Source: Armillaria gallica (taxonomy: Eukaryota; Basidiomycota; Agaricomycetes; Agaricales; Physalacriaceae). Taken from it: a stretch of 64,000 nucleotides of DNA. The stretch spans positions 1,178,001-1,242,000 of the forward strand of contig JBANDB010000018.1 in the NCBI GenBank assembly GCA_037576215.1, written 5' to 3'. A program made the position numbers and the translations under genes. The notes beneath the pieces were generated by a model. The model was given only the letters and a program-made list of their open reading frames with translations, did no database searches and was not told where the DNA came from. Every line of letters starts with the position of its first letter. Within the stretch, counting starts at the first letter, position 1. Shown here one piece after another: positions 1 to 11,971 of this stretch.

Positions 1-140
1 AAGTGTTTTGCCGCTTCGAATCCTAGTCCAGCACTGGCACCAATGAGGACGAGTGTCTTCCCGCTCAAGTCGGCAGTAACGACGGCGGGCACGGGCCCGG
101 TCTGGTCTGCAACGAATTGTTCATGAGTTCTGGGAGCCAT
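1..140 (-). CDS. Short-chain dehydrogenase/reductase, N-terminus only
   Basis: The first 46 residues of a minus-strand protein that runs off the left edge of the window. After a leader of about 25 residues comes DLSGKTLVLIGASAGLGFEA. This is the first beta strand and the glycine-rich GxxxGxG dinucleotide-binding turn of a short-chain dehydrogenase, with Ser replacing one of the usual small residues. The spacing resembles the retinol-dehydrogenase / WW-domain oxidoreductase-like group common in fungi, and the DLSGK lead-in is typical of it. The enzyme would use NAD(P)H on an unknown substrate. The ATG at 138-140 is the first in-frame start. The catalytic Tyr-x-x-x-Lys lies outside the window, so the substrate class cannot be judged. 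Confidence 0.8.
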   Translation of the reverse strand, partial: MAPRTHEQFVADQTGPVPAVVTADLSGKTLVLIGASAGLGFEAAKH

Positions 141-403
141 TGCGGGCGGATATTGAAGAATCGTCCGTACCTCGCAGCTTTATATGCAATCAAGTGCGAA
201 TGCATTCGAGGAACAATATCGGTCTTTGTGAAGAACTCCCTTTCGGGCCGGGCACAATTCACCTTCGGATACCGATCTACGCAAAGTTGGATATTTATAG
301 TGATCGTGACGACGGGCGACATTAAGATGCTTAGCAAAACAAGACTGCCGAGGTCAGCGACTGGAAGATGTTTTCACGCTGGTAAAGGATGTTGGTTGTA
401 CAG

Positions 404-730
404 ACGCCAGTATAGGGTAAGGTTATCGTTCTGTCCTGCAGGAAGATCCATGTGAAGTGCCCTGCTGAGCAACGAATGGTCAGTAAGCAAACAATGATAC
501 CGAAATGCCGGTTAAATTCTGGCCGTCGCGTAAAATCGAGAGGTCAGCATCTTGGACATCCTGCAGATGGAATCCCCAGTATAAGGTAATGTTACATACA
601 GCCCGTAGTATCTTGCAGTAAAATCCACGAAATGTGCGCTTCTGAGAAACGAGTCAGTAAGCAAACAATGATACCGGTTAAAATTCTGGCCGTCACGTAG
701 AATCGAGCAGTCAGCATCGATGCCATTGCC
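404..730. repeat. Tandem duplication, unit about 174 bp
   Basis: Two diverged copies lie head to tail. The block starting GTCAGTAAGCAAACAATGAT at 479 recurs at 653, an offset of 174 bp. The preceding block (CCAGTATAGGGTAAGGTTA near 402-420) recurs as CCAGTATAAGGTAATGTTA near 575-593. Copies differ by small indels and transitions. No coding function is apparent. Confidence 0.75.
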
Positions 731-1746
731 GCAGTAACATCCATGCCGTGTTGTGCTAAGTACACACACCTATCTGCGCCGATTCTACGAGTCCGCTTTT
801 CGGACTCTACAAGGGCCAACTGAGAGATGAAGAGAAAAAATCATTCGGTTTTAAGTCTCAACAGGAGTAGTCTATCCTAGACAAACGGACAATACGCAGC
901 TATTGAGGAAGGAAGGGACGGTACAATATGTGTATGAGAATATACCTGTCTCTAGCGGTGTAGCATCACGGTGCAACGATCCACGGAACAAATTGATGCA
1001 CTACGAGTCAACCACGAGCAACTCATAAAAGCTTGAAATCGGGTCACAAGGTTGGCTAGTATCAGCGATGTAAGTCTAAGAATAGGAGATAGAGGAATCG
1101 AGAGGTGGGTAGCCTGACAGGTAACGAATACTTCGAGGACATTGGCGAAACGCCGAAAAAAACGAGTTTGACCGTGACGTCAGTTCATCGGCAGAACACG
1201 TGGTCGTGATTTTGAAATGTCGCGGTGGCTGTGGCTGCCGTGACCCAGTCGCGTCCGATCCGTTCGCATCCTTCTACTTTGCTTCTACTGACCCTATCGC
1301 TCTTAATTCCCCGCGCTGACACCGGGGTACCCAAGGCAGTGATTTGCCCATAAGGAGTGTTTGATCTTCCCGTGATACGAATATCGCAAGAATTGCGCAA
1401 GAATGGTTTTTGAAGCCTACGAAACTGTCAACAAGAACATATCCCACCCAAGAATGGCCTCTAGAGGTTGCAGTATGAAAGACGGTAATCGATAGTGAGC
1501 TTGCGAGGTACCACTCGCACGCATGTATCATGCGCACAACGTTTTTCAGAGAAATCAAACGTGGGGCAGCTTAGAGGTGCATATATAGCCATTTTTTGTT
1601 GCCAATTGCTCATCTAGACCTCGCATTAGAGGCTTGTCCTGATGATACTGATATCTACTGATTCGCGGGTGGCGACGACGGTGGAAGGGCTTGATCATTG
1701 TCTCCCGGCTGTCTGTTAGCTGCGGCGCCCTTTTCATGGTCTACAA

Positions 1747-1807
1747 AAGCCAGCTGAGAGATGGAGAGAAAATTCCATTCGGTTTCAAAATATCGATTCT
1801 CAACAGG
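1747..1807. repeat. Second copy of a repeat also present at 811-860
   Basis: The stretch with AGCTGAGAGATGGAGAGAAA and later TTCGGTTT...CTCAACAGGA matches 811-860 (AACTGAGAGATGAAGAGAAA and TTCGGTTT...CTCAACAGGA), with one longer internal gap. It suggests an older partial duplication of the region left of the DUF6534 gene. Confidence 0.5.
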
Positions 1808-3187
1808 ACCATGGGTATTCCGGGTATTCACTACATCCAGCGACAACGGAGTATGCACCAAGCGATGCATGGCTAGGATCAATCATTAACGTCAGTACTT
1901 CAGTCCTTATGGAAGGCTCTTCGTTCTCATACAGCGATAGCGTCGATGTGACCAAGGGCACCGCTAAATGCAGATAAGGTACTTTCTCTTCTTCTGGGAA
2001 TGTTACCCGCCGTTGATGACCTTTCCAGGTTCCGGAGTCCAGCTGTCCCAGGGAGACCGAATACGAGTTATTCTATGCTGCCCGGCAACCAGGATTATGG
2101 CAACGGTCGTGAATCTTAGTGTGTCAGTATGCTCTATCTTCTTGTTCTGTATGCTCATAGCGTTCTTAAAAGTCAAACGCCACAGAGACATTATGAGCGC
2201 CACTATCATGCTTTCTTCCGTCGAATACATACTTGATAGTATCTACCATGGATTTGCCTGGTAGCCCTGCAAAAGCCGCTTATCGATGGAATCGATATGT
2301 TTGGTCGACGTGCATTTAAGCTAAAAAAGAAGCCAGCGCTTCGTCAATAGCAGAAGAAGGAAGGAAAGAACTGTGAAAAGCGGGCATATTCCAGCGGAAC
2401 GTTCGCCCAGCTCCCACGCGGGAAAGCCAGAGTGCGGTGGTCTAGGCAAGGGGCGGCTATCACACATGTAACGGCAATGCATGTGAGTGATTGGAAGGGC
2501 ATACGACTTCATTTTTTGTACCGGTGCCGCGAACGACGATCCATCAATCTTTTTCGAAGCCATCAGATTGAGTGCAATGATACTGGTATGTTACTTTCTT
2601 CAAATCTTCTAACTGAAGCTCCTGACATGGTAAAATGTTCCCAGAATGTTTCTTGCACGTAAACCTCGGTCGACAGAAGATGTCCTGAGTGGTACCCGTC
2701 TGTTCTGAATAATTGCCGCGGCAGACTTGACGTCAGGTTTTGCCTTTTCCGGGCGCGACCGCAAAGTCGTGGCTGCCAGTGCTGTCAAGAAGTCCGTTGT
2801 CCGACGCCCATTTCGGTGGATCTTAGGTCAGGACATGTCCTTGTCTTGCTTTCCTCCCTCTGTGAGTGGAGGAATATTCTCCCCCGGTCGTTCTCGGGTG
2901 CCTACGCTGTCCAGATATTTCCCTCAACTTTCACGTACTTTTTCCCTTACTATCCACAAATTCTCACTAAGTATACCTTTAACTTACGGAGTCGCGGATC
3001 CCCTGCCGAACTAGCTTCCCGAATTCGAAGTGTCCCTTCCCGTGCCTCGTTGCAACAACCCCAGAAAGCTTAAAAGTAGAAAAACGGGCTCATCCCTGTT
3101 TTTAACGCTCGATCTTGGATACCTGCCTCTTCTTCCCGAACATCCACCCGTTCACTGTCACTCACGTTCCTTCCCTCTCACTGAAAA

Positions 3188-4938
3188 ATGATACCTGATT
3201 TCTCACTTGATACGACGTGAGTGGCCGACACCGTTTTTCCGACTGATGTTCGGCTGAAGAGCTCTTTCGTTGCACAGGATGGGAGCGGCGTTCATCGGTG
3301 TCGTCGTTGCGGCAATGTATGTCATGTCCTCTGTCACTTGCGCCCACCCTTCCGCCTCTAAATTTTTCCCTTTGTTCGGCCAGTCTGCATGGCGGTAAGT
3401 AAACCTCACATATGTTTCATCCTCTACTCTCAACACGGTCTTTCAGTTTCATGTGTACAAGCATGGTATTATTTTACGCACCAACATGATCAGTGGCCAC
3501 TGAAGTCGATCGTACGTCCAATGCTCTTTTCCCCACTTTTGGCTAACCGTATGCCCTAGGTGGCGGCCGTTATGATATTCGATACGGTGCATCAGGCACT
3601 TATATGTCATACTGGTAAAGTGTTTTATATGCTCCGATGCCTGCGTTGGTGCCGATCTGAGCTGACTGCGTGCAGTCTATACCTATCTTATCACTCACTA
3701 TGGTAATGCCGCTGAGCTTCAGCGAACCGTATGGTGAGCCAGTCGCTTCTGTCATGTTTCTAGTTTCGTTAACGGGGTCGTAGGAGTCTTTTGGCCGAAG
3801 TTTTGTTCAATGGGTTCACGGCCTTTCTCGTTCAGAGGTCCGTTTCTTAGTCTCTCACTTTGTTGATTTTCTGAATTGCTCCCAGTTTCCTCGCTCTGCG
3901 TGTATGGCGTTGTACGTCCTTTTAGATTTCATTCTTCTCCTGCTTGTCGGGCTGACCGAGAGACTAGTGAGCAGCCGCAAGGTTCTTGTCACATCTATCG
4001 TTGCGTTATTGGTTGTCGCTGAATTTGGTAAGGGTTGTGTCAACATCGTGCTCCGGACAGTGCTAACTCCTCCTTCTAGGCTGTGTTATCGGTACGTGAA
4101 CATAGTTTTCCACGATGACAAGCTCTCATCGACATTTATGTCCCTTCCTAGCATTCGGAACTCTGGCGTACGTACCATACTCATCCTGCCGCTCGTTAGG
4201 CTGACTTCATCGCCAGCCTGATTAACGTCCATGACTTTGCCGAGCTTGCAACTCTGAAGTACCTCTCCATCAGTGTGAATGCCCTCGCCGCCGCCGGAGA
4301 TGTCCTCATTGCTGGCACCCTCTGCCTTCTCCTCCACCGTTCCAGGACCGGATTCCAAAAGAGCGACACCATGATCAATAAACTCGTATGTACCTTCTCT
4401 CCTTTCTTTTCCAGAGGTACTCACTCGCAAGCAGATCCTGTTCGCGGTCAACACCGGCCTTCTCACAAGTCTTTGTGCCGTTGCATCCTTAATCTCCGTT
4501 AGCCGCATTCTCTTTTAATCTTCGCCTAGAAGCTGATTATTGCTAGATATTGACGGCACCCAACACGTTCATCTACATCACGTTTTTCTTCTGCATGGGT
4601 CGACGTGAGTTACTTTCGAAAGCTCGCCGGCCAGTATTGACTTCTTCTCTTTAACAGTATACTCAAACTCCCTCCTCGCCACGCTGAACGCCCGGAAGCG
4701 TATCCGCACCGCCGCCGAAGGTATCAACAGTTCTAGCGAAATCAGCTTCTCGCTGAAGGACATCTCCAAAGCCTCCGCGTACTCGTCGCGTCGTGGACCA
4801 AACATATCCATCAAAATTGATACGACCAAAGAGTTCACGAGTGATGTGGACCGTAATGTTGTGCTAGCTGGGCCGCCTACAGAAGATGGATTGCCGGATG
4901 TACGTCACCACTCCGACTATTCTCGTTCATCGGACTGA
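3188..4938 (+). CDS. DUF6534 family seven-helix membrane protein
   Basis: A multi-exon gene (about eleven short introns) for a predicted integral membrane protein of the DUF6534 family. Function is unknown; the family is largely basidiomycete and often compared with receptors. Exon 1 starts at the ATG at 3188 (MIPDFSLDTT) and splices to MGAAFIGVVVAAM. Diagnostic segments in order are WPLKSIVAAVMIFDTVHQAL, ICHTVYTYLITHYGNAAELQ, LFNGFTAFLVQRFLALRVWR, SVNALAAAGDVLIAGTLCLL, RSRTGFQKSDTMINK, ILFAVNTGLLTSLCAVASL, TAPNTFIYITFFFCMGR and YSNSLLATLNARKRIR. A polar cytoplasmic tail of about 70 residues ends at the TGA at 4936-4938. The last-loop and NSLLATLNAR motifs are the family hallmark. All exons join in frame and the order matches full-length members, so it looks intact. 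Two splice choices are less certain: the donor before the ILFAVNTG exon's partner and the intron near 4160-4200. Confidence 0.88.
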
Positions 4939-5725
4939 CGGCGACGAAAGAATTCGAGCTCCAAGGCGAGCTGCACGTTCCGGGAGATGGTTGAGGTTGC
5001 TTAATTCAGGTCGAGGACGGAAATCTTCTTGTACGCTGTTTCACGCTCATTTTCACGCGCTACCGTCATTTTTTGTTTCCTATCTTTACGCTTTACGCCT
5101 CTCTTTTCTTTCACCTTTCATCTATGTACAGTAGCCGAGAAGGCATCCCCAAAAAGTGAATAGTCTTATTTTGTATTGCTGTTAGTTTCTCATGACAAAA
5201 CTGTAGTTTTGGCTGGTTCATTACTCAATCAAACGGTCGTGTCTCCTGAATGGGTGTCTTGAATATCGCATTCGTTCAACAGGCATCTTGTGACGAATAG
5301 ATGAAGGGTTTTCTTTTCCCTGCTAAATTATAGCCGCCGCAAGAGTGCATCGTCTCCATTTGGCCATACTCGATGCAACTGAAGATGGGATGACGACGAG
5401 GCCTGGCTCTGGTAACGTGAGACATTTAACGAGAATTTTGCAGCTGTAGATGGTATAGATATGGTGGTACAACATGTACAAGGCAGCCAACGTACGAATT
5501 CGGAGCCTAATAGCAAGCATCCGCAAAGATTAATGATGGTCAAGGATGTTCATGATTAGCTGGTTCGGCAGCAACTTTCAATCGGAGTTCTCACGCACAC
5601 GTGCCGGCGACGGGTTTGCCCGCCGTGCTGAAACGTAGTTCAGGCAATCTTCTCCTCCTGGAAGCACCACCGCTAGCGGACCTGATCCTTCGTGCGTCGA
5701 GAATACCACGAGAAACCACGGTCCG
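4939..5725. other. Intergenic region
   Basis: 3' flank of the DUF6534 gene, pyrimidine-rich near 5040-5120, then the 5' flank of the first HNH-like copy. Open frames at 5320-5545 on the minus strand show no family resemblance. The homologous 5' part of the second HNH copy cannot be traced here beyond about 5690, so the first copy's N-terminal region may have been lost. Confidence 0.4.
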
Positions 5726-7122
5726 ATGAATTTGAACATTTGTACTCAAGGAAACATGAACAGTCCTTCACTGCGTTGCGATCGCGATCTCTTCGAAGAT
5801 GCGCCTGATGCGCCCTGCGTCAAGCAATTGATGGACGATGCTGGGCTGACAACCGAGAATATGGTGGAAGACGCTAGGAAGATGCTCGAATACTTCAAGG
5901 AATGCCACCAAAGCACGCCTACGTGGCTGACAAAGTACAACATCAAGCAAGGGAAATTCAAGCTCGACCTTCTCCTGACAGCGGTGCTCGATTTCGCACC
6001 TATGAGTGGTGGACCTGAACGAGGAAGAAGTAGCTTAAGATACGTTGCTGCTGCTATTTGCGCCTGTAGCGGACCAAGGCGTGAGTCAGACGAGATCGCA
6101 AATGCGCTCGGCGCACTCGCAATGTCATGATTTGCTCGCTTTCTGTGGACTTGTGAGTCTTGGTGTTTTCTGTGATTTCTTGTCTGAATTCAGGCGTATA
6201 GTTCGTATGGATAGCCCTTACAGGAAACACGTAAATGAGGCTAATTTGTCAGGGCAGGCGACACAGACGTTCATGGGAAACTCGGGATCCATGTTCGACG
6301 AAATGGGTAACCGCACTTCTACCATTGTGGCACAGGTCAGACGCTGCGACAAACCTTCCTTCATCTATTCTTACCTTTTCAGGTCTTGATGCGGCAACGA
6401 CACCTCTGTCCTATTACTGGAGTTGGGCACAAGGCCCATTTCGTCCACCGTACTTCCGATGGTCCTGATTTCGGTTATGCGAAATTAAAAAATTCTCACA
6501 TTTTTAAACGAGCAGCAGCATATTTCACTCTCGACAACCCTAAAGACGTCAGCACTTACTTTCTTATGAAATAGTGATGCCCTCTTACCCGTTTCTCAGT
6601 CCGATGGATATGCTATGACGACGTGGGATATAATCCGGAACTATATGGCCTTGACCGATGAAGAGATGGAGGTAATCGTTTCAACTATCGATAACCCAAG
6701 TAATGGGATTAGTTTTGAGCCCAATTGTCGAGATAGCTTCGATGAGTTCTTGTTCTCTTTACATGCGACGGAGGTTAGTTACCTAACTTGCCTCTACATT
6801 GAAATACGAACGCCGAACGAATACACTCCATCATCCCGAATTCAGATTCGTATTCACGTGCCCACCTGTGGGAGGTCGCGAGCATCATGTCGTTTTCAAG
6901 GACTACAGTAACTCGGATCCCCCGATCCCTCTGCCCAATCCGGCTTACATTCGTCTCCACGCTTCGATAGCGGGAATTCTTGACATGAGTGGTGCTGGTC
7001 AGGTCATAGATGAGTTTGAATATAAACGCAGTGAAACTGGCTCTCAGTTATTGGCTCAGTCCGAATATGATTTCCAAACTGTTCTTTCTTGGCTCGATTT
7101 TCATAATTCAAGAATGGGTTAA
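5726..7122 (+). pseudogene. HNH-like nuclease gene, broken first copy of a tandem pair
   Basis: A diverged paralogue of the gene at 8376-9941, with the same exon order. Segments include MLEYFKECHQSTPTWLTKY, APMSGGPERGRSSLRY, VLMRQRHLCPITGVGHKAHF, MTTWDIIRNYMALTDEEMEV and DPPIPLPNPAYIRLHASIAG. Two lesions are visible by comparison. The intron that should start at 6774 has no AG acceptor before the next exon. That next exon also lacks 8 nt after its TACA (near 6822), which shifts the frame. The N-terminal Ser-rich stretch of the second copy is mostly missing. A product like the intact protein is therefore not possible. In HNH terms it keeps a His where copy 2 has Arg (NSHIFKRA) but has Arg where copy 2 has the final His (NCRDSFDEF). 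Silent differences between copies show both were once under selection. Confidence 0.72.
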
Positions 7123-8375
7123 GTTCACTAGGTATTATTCATAGCTCAGATAGGTTCTCCATGTATAAAAGTTCTGGTTGTTATACGAATGACAAAGAAC
7201 AATGTCATGCGTATTAGTGCCACTGCCCTTGATTCAGGCTTGGGGATGAGATAATTGTGTTAACCTGGGTCATCGGATGAATGGGGACATGGGCCTCAAT
7301 GTCGACAAGACGAAGAGCAAAACGACGTAGATTCTTGGATACAAGTGTCGCCGTGAGCCTCAGCGTGTAATATTGATATTGATCATCGACATCGCGCATG
7401 TAAAACAAGTGCTTATTATAACTTATAGCATTGTCTGGAACTCCTCTAATTGTTCCGACAATCACATGAGCAGCTAAGTGATCCAAACGTAAACAAAGGC
7501 ACCGAGATTGAGGCTGCCGACTCGGCAATCAAGCCGAGTCGTCACTCCCACATGCAAATGACTGCTTGCTAGTTGAGTACTTTCCGCCCTACGTTACTGT
7601 GATGTGACAGCCAGAAAAGGAAATTTTTAGATGAGCTGGCTCGCAAGAAGTTGAGTGGCGACAACAGCTAAGTACGCAGTACGAAGTACTCCGAGCCTGC
7701 CACCGCAGATTCGACAGCACTACCGTATTTTTGGGATTCAATTTTGTGAAGAAGTGTTTATTGAAAATCTATAGAGTATACGTTTGCTAAGCTATACTAA
7801 GTACTACCGGACTCGTGTTCTGCTGCCACTCGGGGCAACAGAAATGATGAAAGCGGGACATGGCATATTGAGGACGGAAGCTGTTCCCCTTGATGTCGTC
7901 TCAGTTCCTCTCTGCTTTGCACGTCTTGGGGGACAGCCAATGCGAGCCAGGGAGTTCGGAGTAGCGCGGTTGACGAGTTGGGGTCGCCGTCGCTGTCGTT
8001 GTCGTTGTCGTGGGGATAGTGGTCGTGGGCCCGGCTTGTGGGTGCAGTCTGGTGGCGGTGATTAGTATAGGTGGGGATCGCAGAGTAATGCGCGTGGGGA
8101 AGTGCGCGCGCGTGAGCAGGGGAGAGCGAGGGCTGACAGAGACCGCCAGCTGGTCATGGTGACAATGAAGATTCAAGATGAGCTGACCCATATTTCTGGT
8201 CAGCTCGATTGAAAATTCCCTTTTTTGGACTCACATGGCAAAGATGTCAAGGGCGGAAAGTCAAAAACTCTGCTTGCTCAGATATAAACTCGCACCTTTT
8301 CGTGTTTTCAACATCAACCGCCCACCACTTCCTCGCCACTTCCATTAAATAGCTACGTGCTTTGCCTTTGCTGGA
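7123..8375. other. Spacer between the two HNH-like copies
   Basis: No supported gene. An open frame at 7214-7528 on the minus strand has no ATG at its 5' end and no family resemblance. Near 7979-8025 there is a short GTCGTT/GTCGCT-type low-complexity run. The right end is the promoter of the second HNH copy. Confidence 0.4.
8283..8288 (+). promoter_or_regulatory. Probable TATA box of the second HNH-like gene
   Basis: TATAAA lies 88 bp upstream of the ATG at 8376, a normal fungal spacing. Inferred from sequence only. Confidence 0.5.
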
Positions 8376-9941
8376 ATGTCTCTTAGACGATCTGCTCCTC
8401 TTGGACAGCTCAACAACGCTGGCAGTCTTGCTCATTCGGCTTTCACTGACGATGCCACCGGTGACCACGACCACATGAACTCGCCACACATTCGTACTCA
8501 ACCCAATAGTCCTTCACGACCTGACAGCGGCATCACGAGAGAAGACAGTGACCAGAGCTTCGCCAGTTCTGCAAGCAGCGATCGCAGTCTCTTCGATGAT
8601 GCACCTGATATGGACCGTGTGAAGCGATTGATGGACGATGCTGGGCGGACAACCGAGAGTCTGGTGGAACGCGCTAGAAAGATGCTCGAATACTTCAAGG
8701 AATGCCACCAAAGTATACCCACGTGGCTGACAGGGTACGACATCAAGCAGGGAAAATTCAAGCTTGACCTTGTCCTGACGGCGATGCTCGATTTCGCGCC
8801 CATGAGTGGTGGACCTGAACGCGGACAAATTAGCTTGAGATATGCTGCTGCCGCCATTTGCGCCTGCCGGGGAACGCAACGTGAGTCAGCCGAGACCGCG
8901 GACGCACTCAGCGCTCTCGCAATAACTTAATTTGCCCATTTTCTGTGGATCTGTGAGTCTTTGTGTTTTCCGTGTTTTCTCGTCTGATTTCGATGCACAG
9001 CTCTTACAGCAAATACTCAAATGAGGCCAATCCATCAGGGCAGGCGACACCGACGCTGGTGGAAACGTCGGGGTTCATGTTTGACGAATTGGGTAACCGC
9101 ACCTCTACCATGACGAAACAGGTCAGATACTGCGACAAACCTTGATGCATTTGTGCTTACCCTTTTTAGGTCTTGAAGCGGCAACGACATCTCTGCCCCA
9201 TTACTGCCTTTGGGCACAGAGAGCATTACGTCCGCCGTCTTTCCGATTATCCTGACCTCGATTTGGCGGAGATAGAAAATTCTCGCATATTCAAGCGAGC
9301 AGCAGCAAAGTTCAGTCTCGATAATCCTAAAGATGTGAGTCACTGCTTTCTTCTGAAATAGTGATACCTGTTTACCCGTTTTTAGTCCTACAAATTTGCT
9401 ATGACGACGTGGGATATAGTACGGAATTATATGGCCTTGACCGACGAAGAGATGGAGAGAATAGTTCCGACGATCGATGATCCAAGCAATGGAATTGGTT
9501 TCGAACACTATTGCCATTCTGCCTTCGATCGCTTCATGTTCTCTTTACATCCGACAGAGGTACGCATCTCAGTTTGCCTGTGTATACTACGAAGCCTGAT
9601 TTGTGTCTTAGTCACCGAACGAGTACACGAAACAACTCCATAGGCCCAGCTTCAAACTCGTGTTTACGTTTCCGCCAGTCGGAGGTCGTGAGCATCGTGT
9701 CATCTTTAAGGACTACAGCAACTCGGATCCGCCGATCCCTCTGCCCAATCCTGCTTACCTTCGTCTTCACGCTGCGATAGCGGGAATCCTTGACATGAGC
9801 GGGGCTGCCGAAGTCATGGATGAATTTGAAGACAAACACGGTGAAACCGGCTCAAATTTACTGGCGCAGTCAGACTACAAGTTTGAAGACGTTCTGTCTT
9901 GGATCGGCTTCGAGAATTCAAGAATGGACCCAGTTCACTAA
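8376..9941 (+). CDS. HNH_2-like endonuclease domain protein
   Basis: A basidiomycete protein resembling the HNH_2 endonuclease group. Exon 1 (8376 to about 8880) encodes an N-terminal Ser/Asp-rich region, then VKRLMDDAGRTTESLVERAR and the conserved MLEYFKECHQSIPTWLTGYD. Later exons are 9001-9121, 9170-9334, 9386-9559 and 9612-9941, with clean GT/AG borders. The HNH-like core begins at VLKRQRHLCPITAFGHREH and continues through DDPSNGIGFEHYCHSAFDRF, which carries the central Asn (N-G-I) and final His (C-H-x-x-F-D). The first catalytic His (usually A/S-H-I) is Arg here (NSRIFKRA), so nuclease activity is doubtful. The tail reads FTFPPVGGREHRVIFKDYSN and ends at the TAA at 9939. The junction of exon 1 with 9001 needs a phase-2 donor; GT at 8885 fits the phase but is weak, so this border is unresolved. 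Confidence 0.7.
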
Positions 9942-10458
9942 TGATACGGTTTCCTTGTATAGTTCTGGCTACGAATAGAAAGTCTCGTTGTCATTATCGC
10001 GTGATCAATACTTATACCGCTATCCGTAGTATGTTGTTCCTATTGTCACTTTCCGCAAGTCAGCACAACGACTTCACTGACGTCTGAACAGGTAAGGCTT
10101 CTGAGTCTATCTCAAGCACGCCTTTTCTACATTGCGTTTTAGGTCGATCTGAGGAAGTGGAAAGCCTGGAAGTTGGCGTCGACCCCGATGCTTCTTGTCC
10201 GTTCCGCAAGACGATTCCTCACACTAATACTAAGCGCCCTGCTATGTATAATTCGTCCTCGGAAATAAATGTGGAAATTTATCTACCTGCTGGTCCGGTG
10301 ATTACTGCTACGCGCTCTATGTGCTAAGATCAGTTCCGACGTTGTATACACATTTTAATGGATCTACCAGTCCGTATATAGCGTCAGTCTCTCTGGTTTT
10401 AGATGGCTGTGCATGAGTGAATGGATGAACGTCTCTGAGTTGTATGAAATCACAAAGA
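9942..10458. other. Intergenic region between convergent genes
   Basis: 3' flank of the HNH-like gene and of the minus-strand DUF6533 gene. A possible intron (10090-10142, GTAAGG to TTTTAG) suggests a spliced 3' untranslated region or a lost terminal exon. No protein family is recognised. Confidence 0.35.
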
Positions 10459-11934
10459 TCAATCCTCCTCTCCCTCACTAGACGAGTTTATTCCTCCCGA
10501 CACGGCCCTGAATGTTGACAGCTCTTCTTGGACAGAAGTCAGTCCGGCAGAGTCGAAGAGAGCCTGTTTTCGCAGACGAAGCAGCATGCGAGTCACTGTG
10601 ATACTCGCAACTGACAGACCTAGCGGCAGAGTCTGTATGAAAGGTAGCATTAGCTAAAGTTAACCTGGTATAATTGAGGCGTTACGTCTGTCCAAAATGG
10701 CACTATCATGAGAACGGCAACAATACTGAATAGACTTTAGTAATAGGCAAGACCAAGTCAACGTCAAAGTCAGCTCACATCACAAAGTACAGAATCGAAT
10801 CTTCGAACATCAGCCACATGATTGACCTTGTCCTCGGTCGCGATACACCTGCACACAATGAGTGCAGTGACCTCGAATTGCGCAGATACCTGATCTCGTG
10901 GTATACTACAACAGCGAAAACTATAACCTCAAAGAGCACATCTGGTAGGCTAAACATGCAATTTCAGTATGCAAGTTCGATCCAGGTCATATGATACTCA
11001 CAAGTAGAAATGGTTTTCAGGGGGCAGAAAATTTATCAAGACAGTTGCACTAAGGGTGAGCAAACTAAAGAAGGTCCACAGGACACGGTGCCGCTTTCCC
11101 ATAATTGCCCAGGCGCGAATGGTCATTATAATCTTCATAACAACGAGCTGTATACCCACTAGTGCATAAAAAACAGTGACAATGTAGCGAATACAAACAG
11201 ACATATAACACATACCATATATCATTGACTCAGGGTCAATGAACAGATAACATACATCTTTCCACGACCTTGCTGTAGCTATGACGCGGAATCACAAGGT
11301 GAGGGTCACATACTGAAGGGTTGGTACGCGGCAATACCACATCTGAGTCCCTAGGTGAGTAAGATATTCCGAATCGGCCGGACATTGAAGCTGACATACA
11401 TGTAGTGAACCAGCTTAGAATCGAATCAGCGAATATTCAATTGCTACGAGACTCGGGCGTAAGACATCAACTCACGCCGTATTGATAGACTTTGGAAGTC
11501 AAGAGTTTAACGGCTGGAAATCGACGAATTCTGATACGACGTACTGAACATATTCCAGATTCGGAGAAAAATCCCAAGGTAACGGTTCTGATATCATCAT
11601 AATGAACGCATTCCATTGTCATCGTGATGTTAGGACTTGCCACAAAGAACAAGAATTTGATCCACGATTGTCTTGAGGACTGTTTCTAACGCTTCAGAGA
11701 GCTGTAATCCTTCATGTGTTATATTGAAACATGCCCAGAAAAAGGCGACCTAGTAAAGGCTCGTCAGTGGCATACGAGGCAGGACTGTGAGTGCCAACCT
11801 CGTCATCGATGCTTATCAGGTATTCCCATATGATCAATGCCTCCGCAATGTCTGCATTTCATTAAAGATTAGTCGAACAGAGTTTAAGAAATGCCTGACG
11901 TACATGCTACAGCATCATATAGGTGAAATTCCAT
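10459..11934 (-). CDS. DUF6533 seven-helix membrane protein, type c
   Basis: A minus-strand multi-exon gene for a DUF6533-family membrane protein of unknown function. The start is the ATG at 11932-11934 (MEFHLYDAVAY after splicing). The DUF6533 signature is AEALIIWEYLISIDDEV, followed by VAFFWACFNITHEG. Further segments are TVLKTIVDQILVLC, LVVMKIIMTIRAWAIMGKRH, VLFEVIVFAVVVYHEIRYLR and MWLMFEDSILYFVM. The closing signature is LGLSVASITVTRMLLRLRKQ, with a polar tail ending in EGEED. The tail (ALFDSAGLTSV...LSTFRAVSGG) matches the type c genes at 28.3 and 61.8 kb, so this is their closest relative outside the duplicated segment. I saw no internal stop in the exons I could follow. Confidence 0.82.
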
Positions 11935-11971
11935 AGTGTAGACACGATGAGACGCCCACACCGCTCTGGGT

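Larger units (their letters stand above)
141..3187. other. Intergenic region, no supported gene
   Basis: About 3 kb with only short open frames that match no family I recognise and show no consistent exon pattern. It holds a tandem duplication near 404-730 and a second diverged repeat pair (811-860 and 1747-1807). The stretch 2860-3180 is pyrimidine-rich on the plus strand and leads into the DUF6534 gene, so it may contain that gene's promoter and leader. Confidence 0.5.

Noticed and set aside
1968..2264. Plus-strand frame with hydrophobic stretches left of the DUF6534 gene
   Set aside because: The hydrophobic stretch could suggest a membrane protein, but there is no DUF6533/6534 motif and no joining exons.
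7214..7528. Minus-strand open frame of 104 codons between the HNH copies
   Set aside because: It begins at a TTG, has no ATG near its 5' end, no splice-linked partner and no family resemblance.
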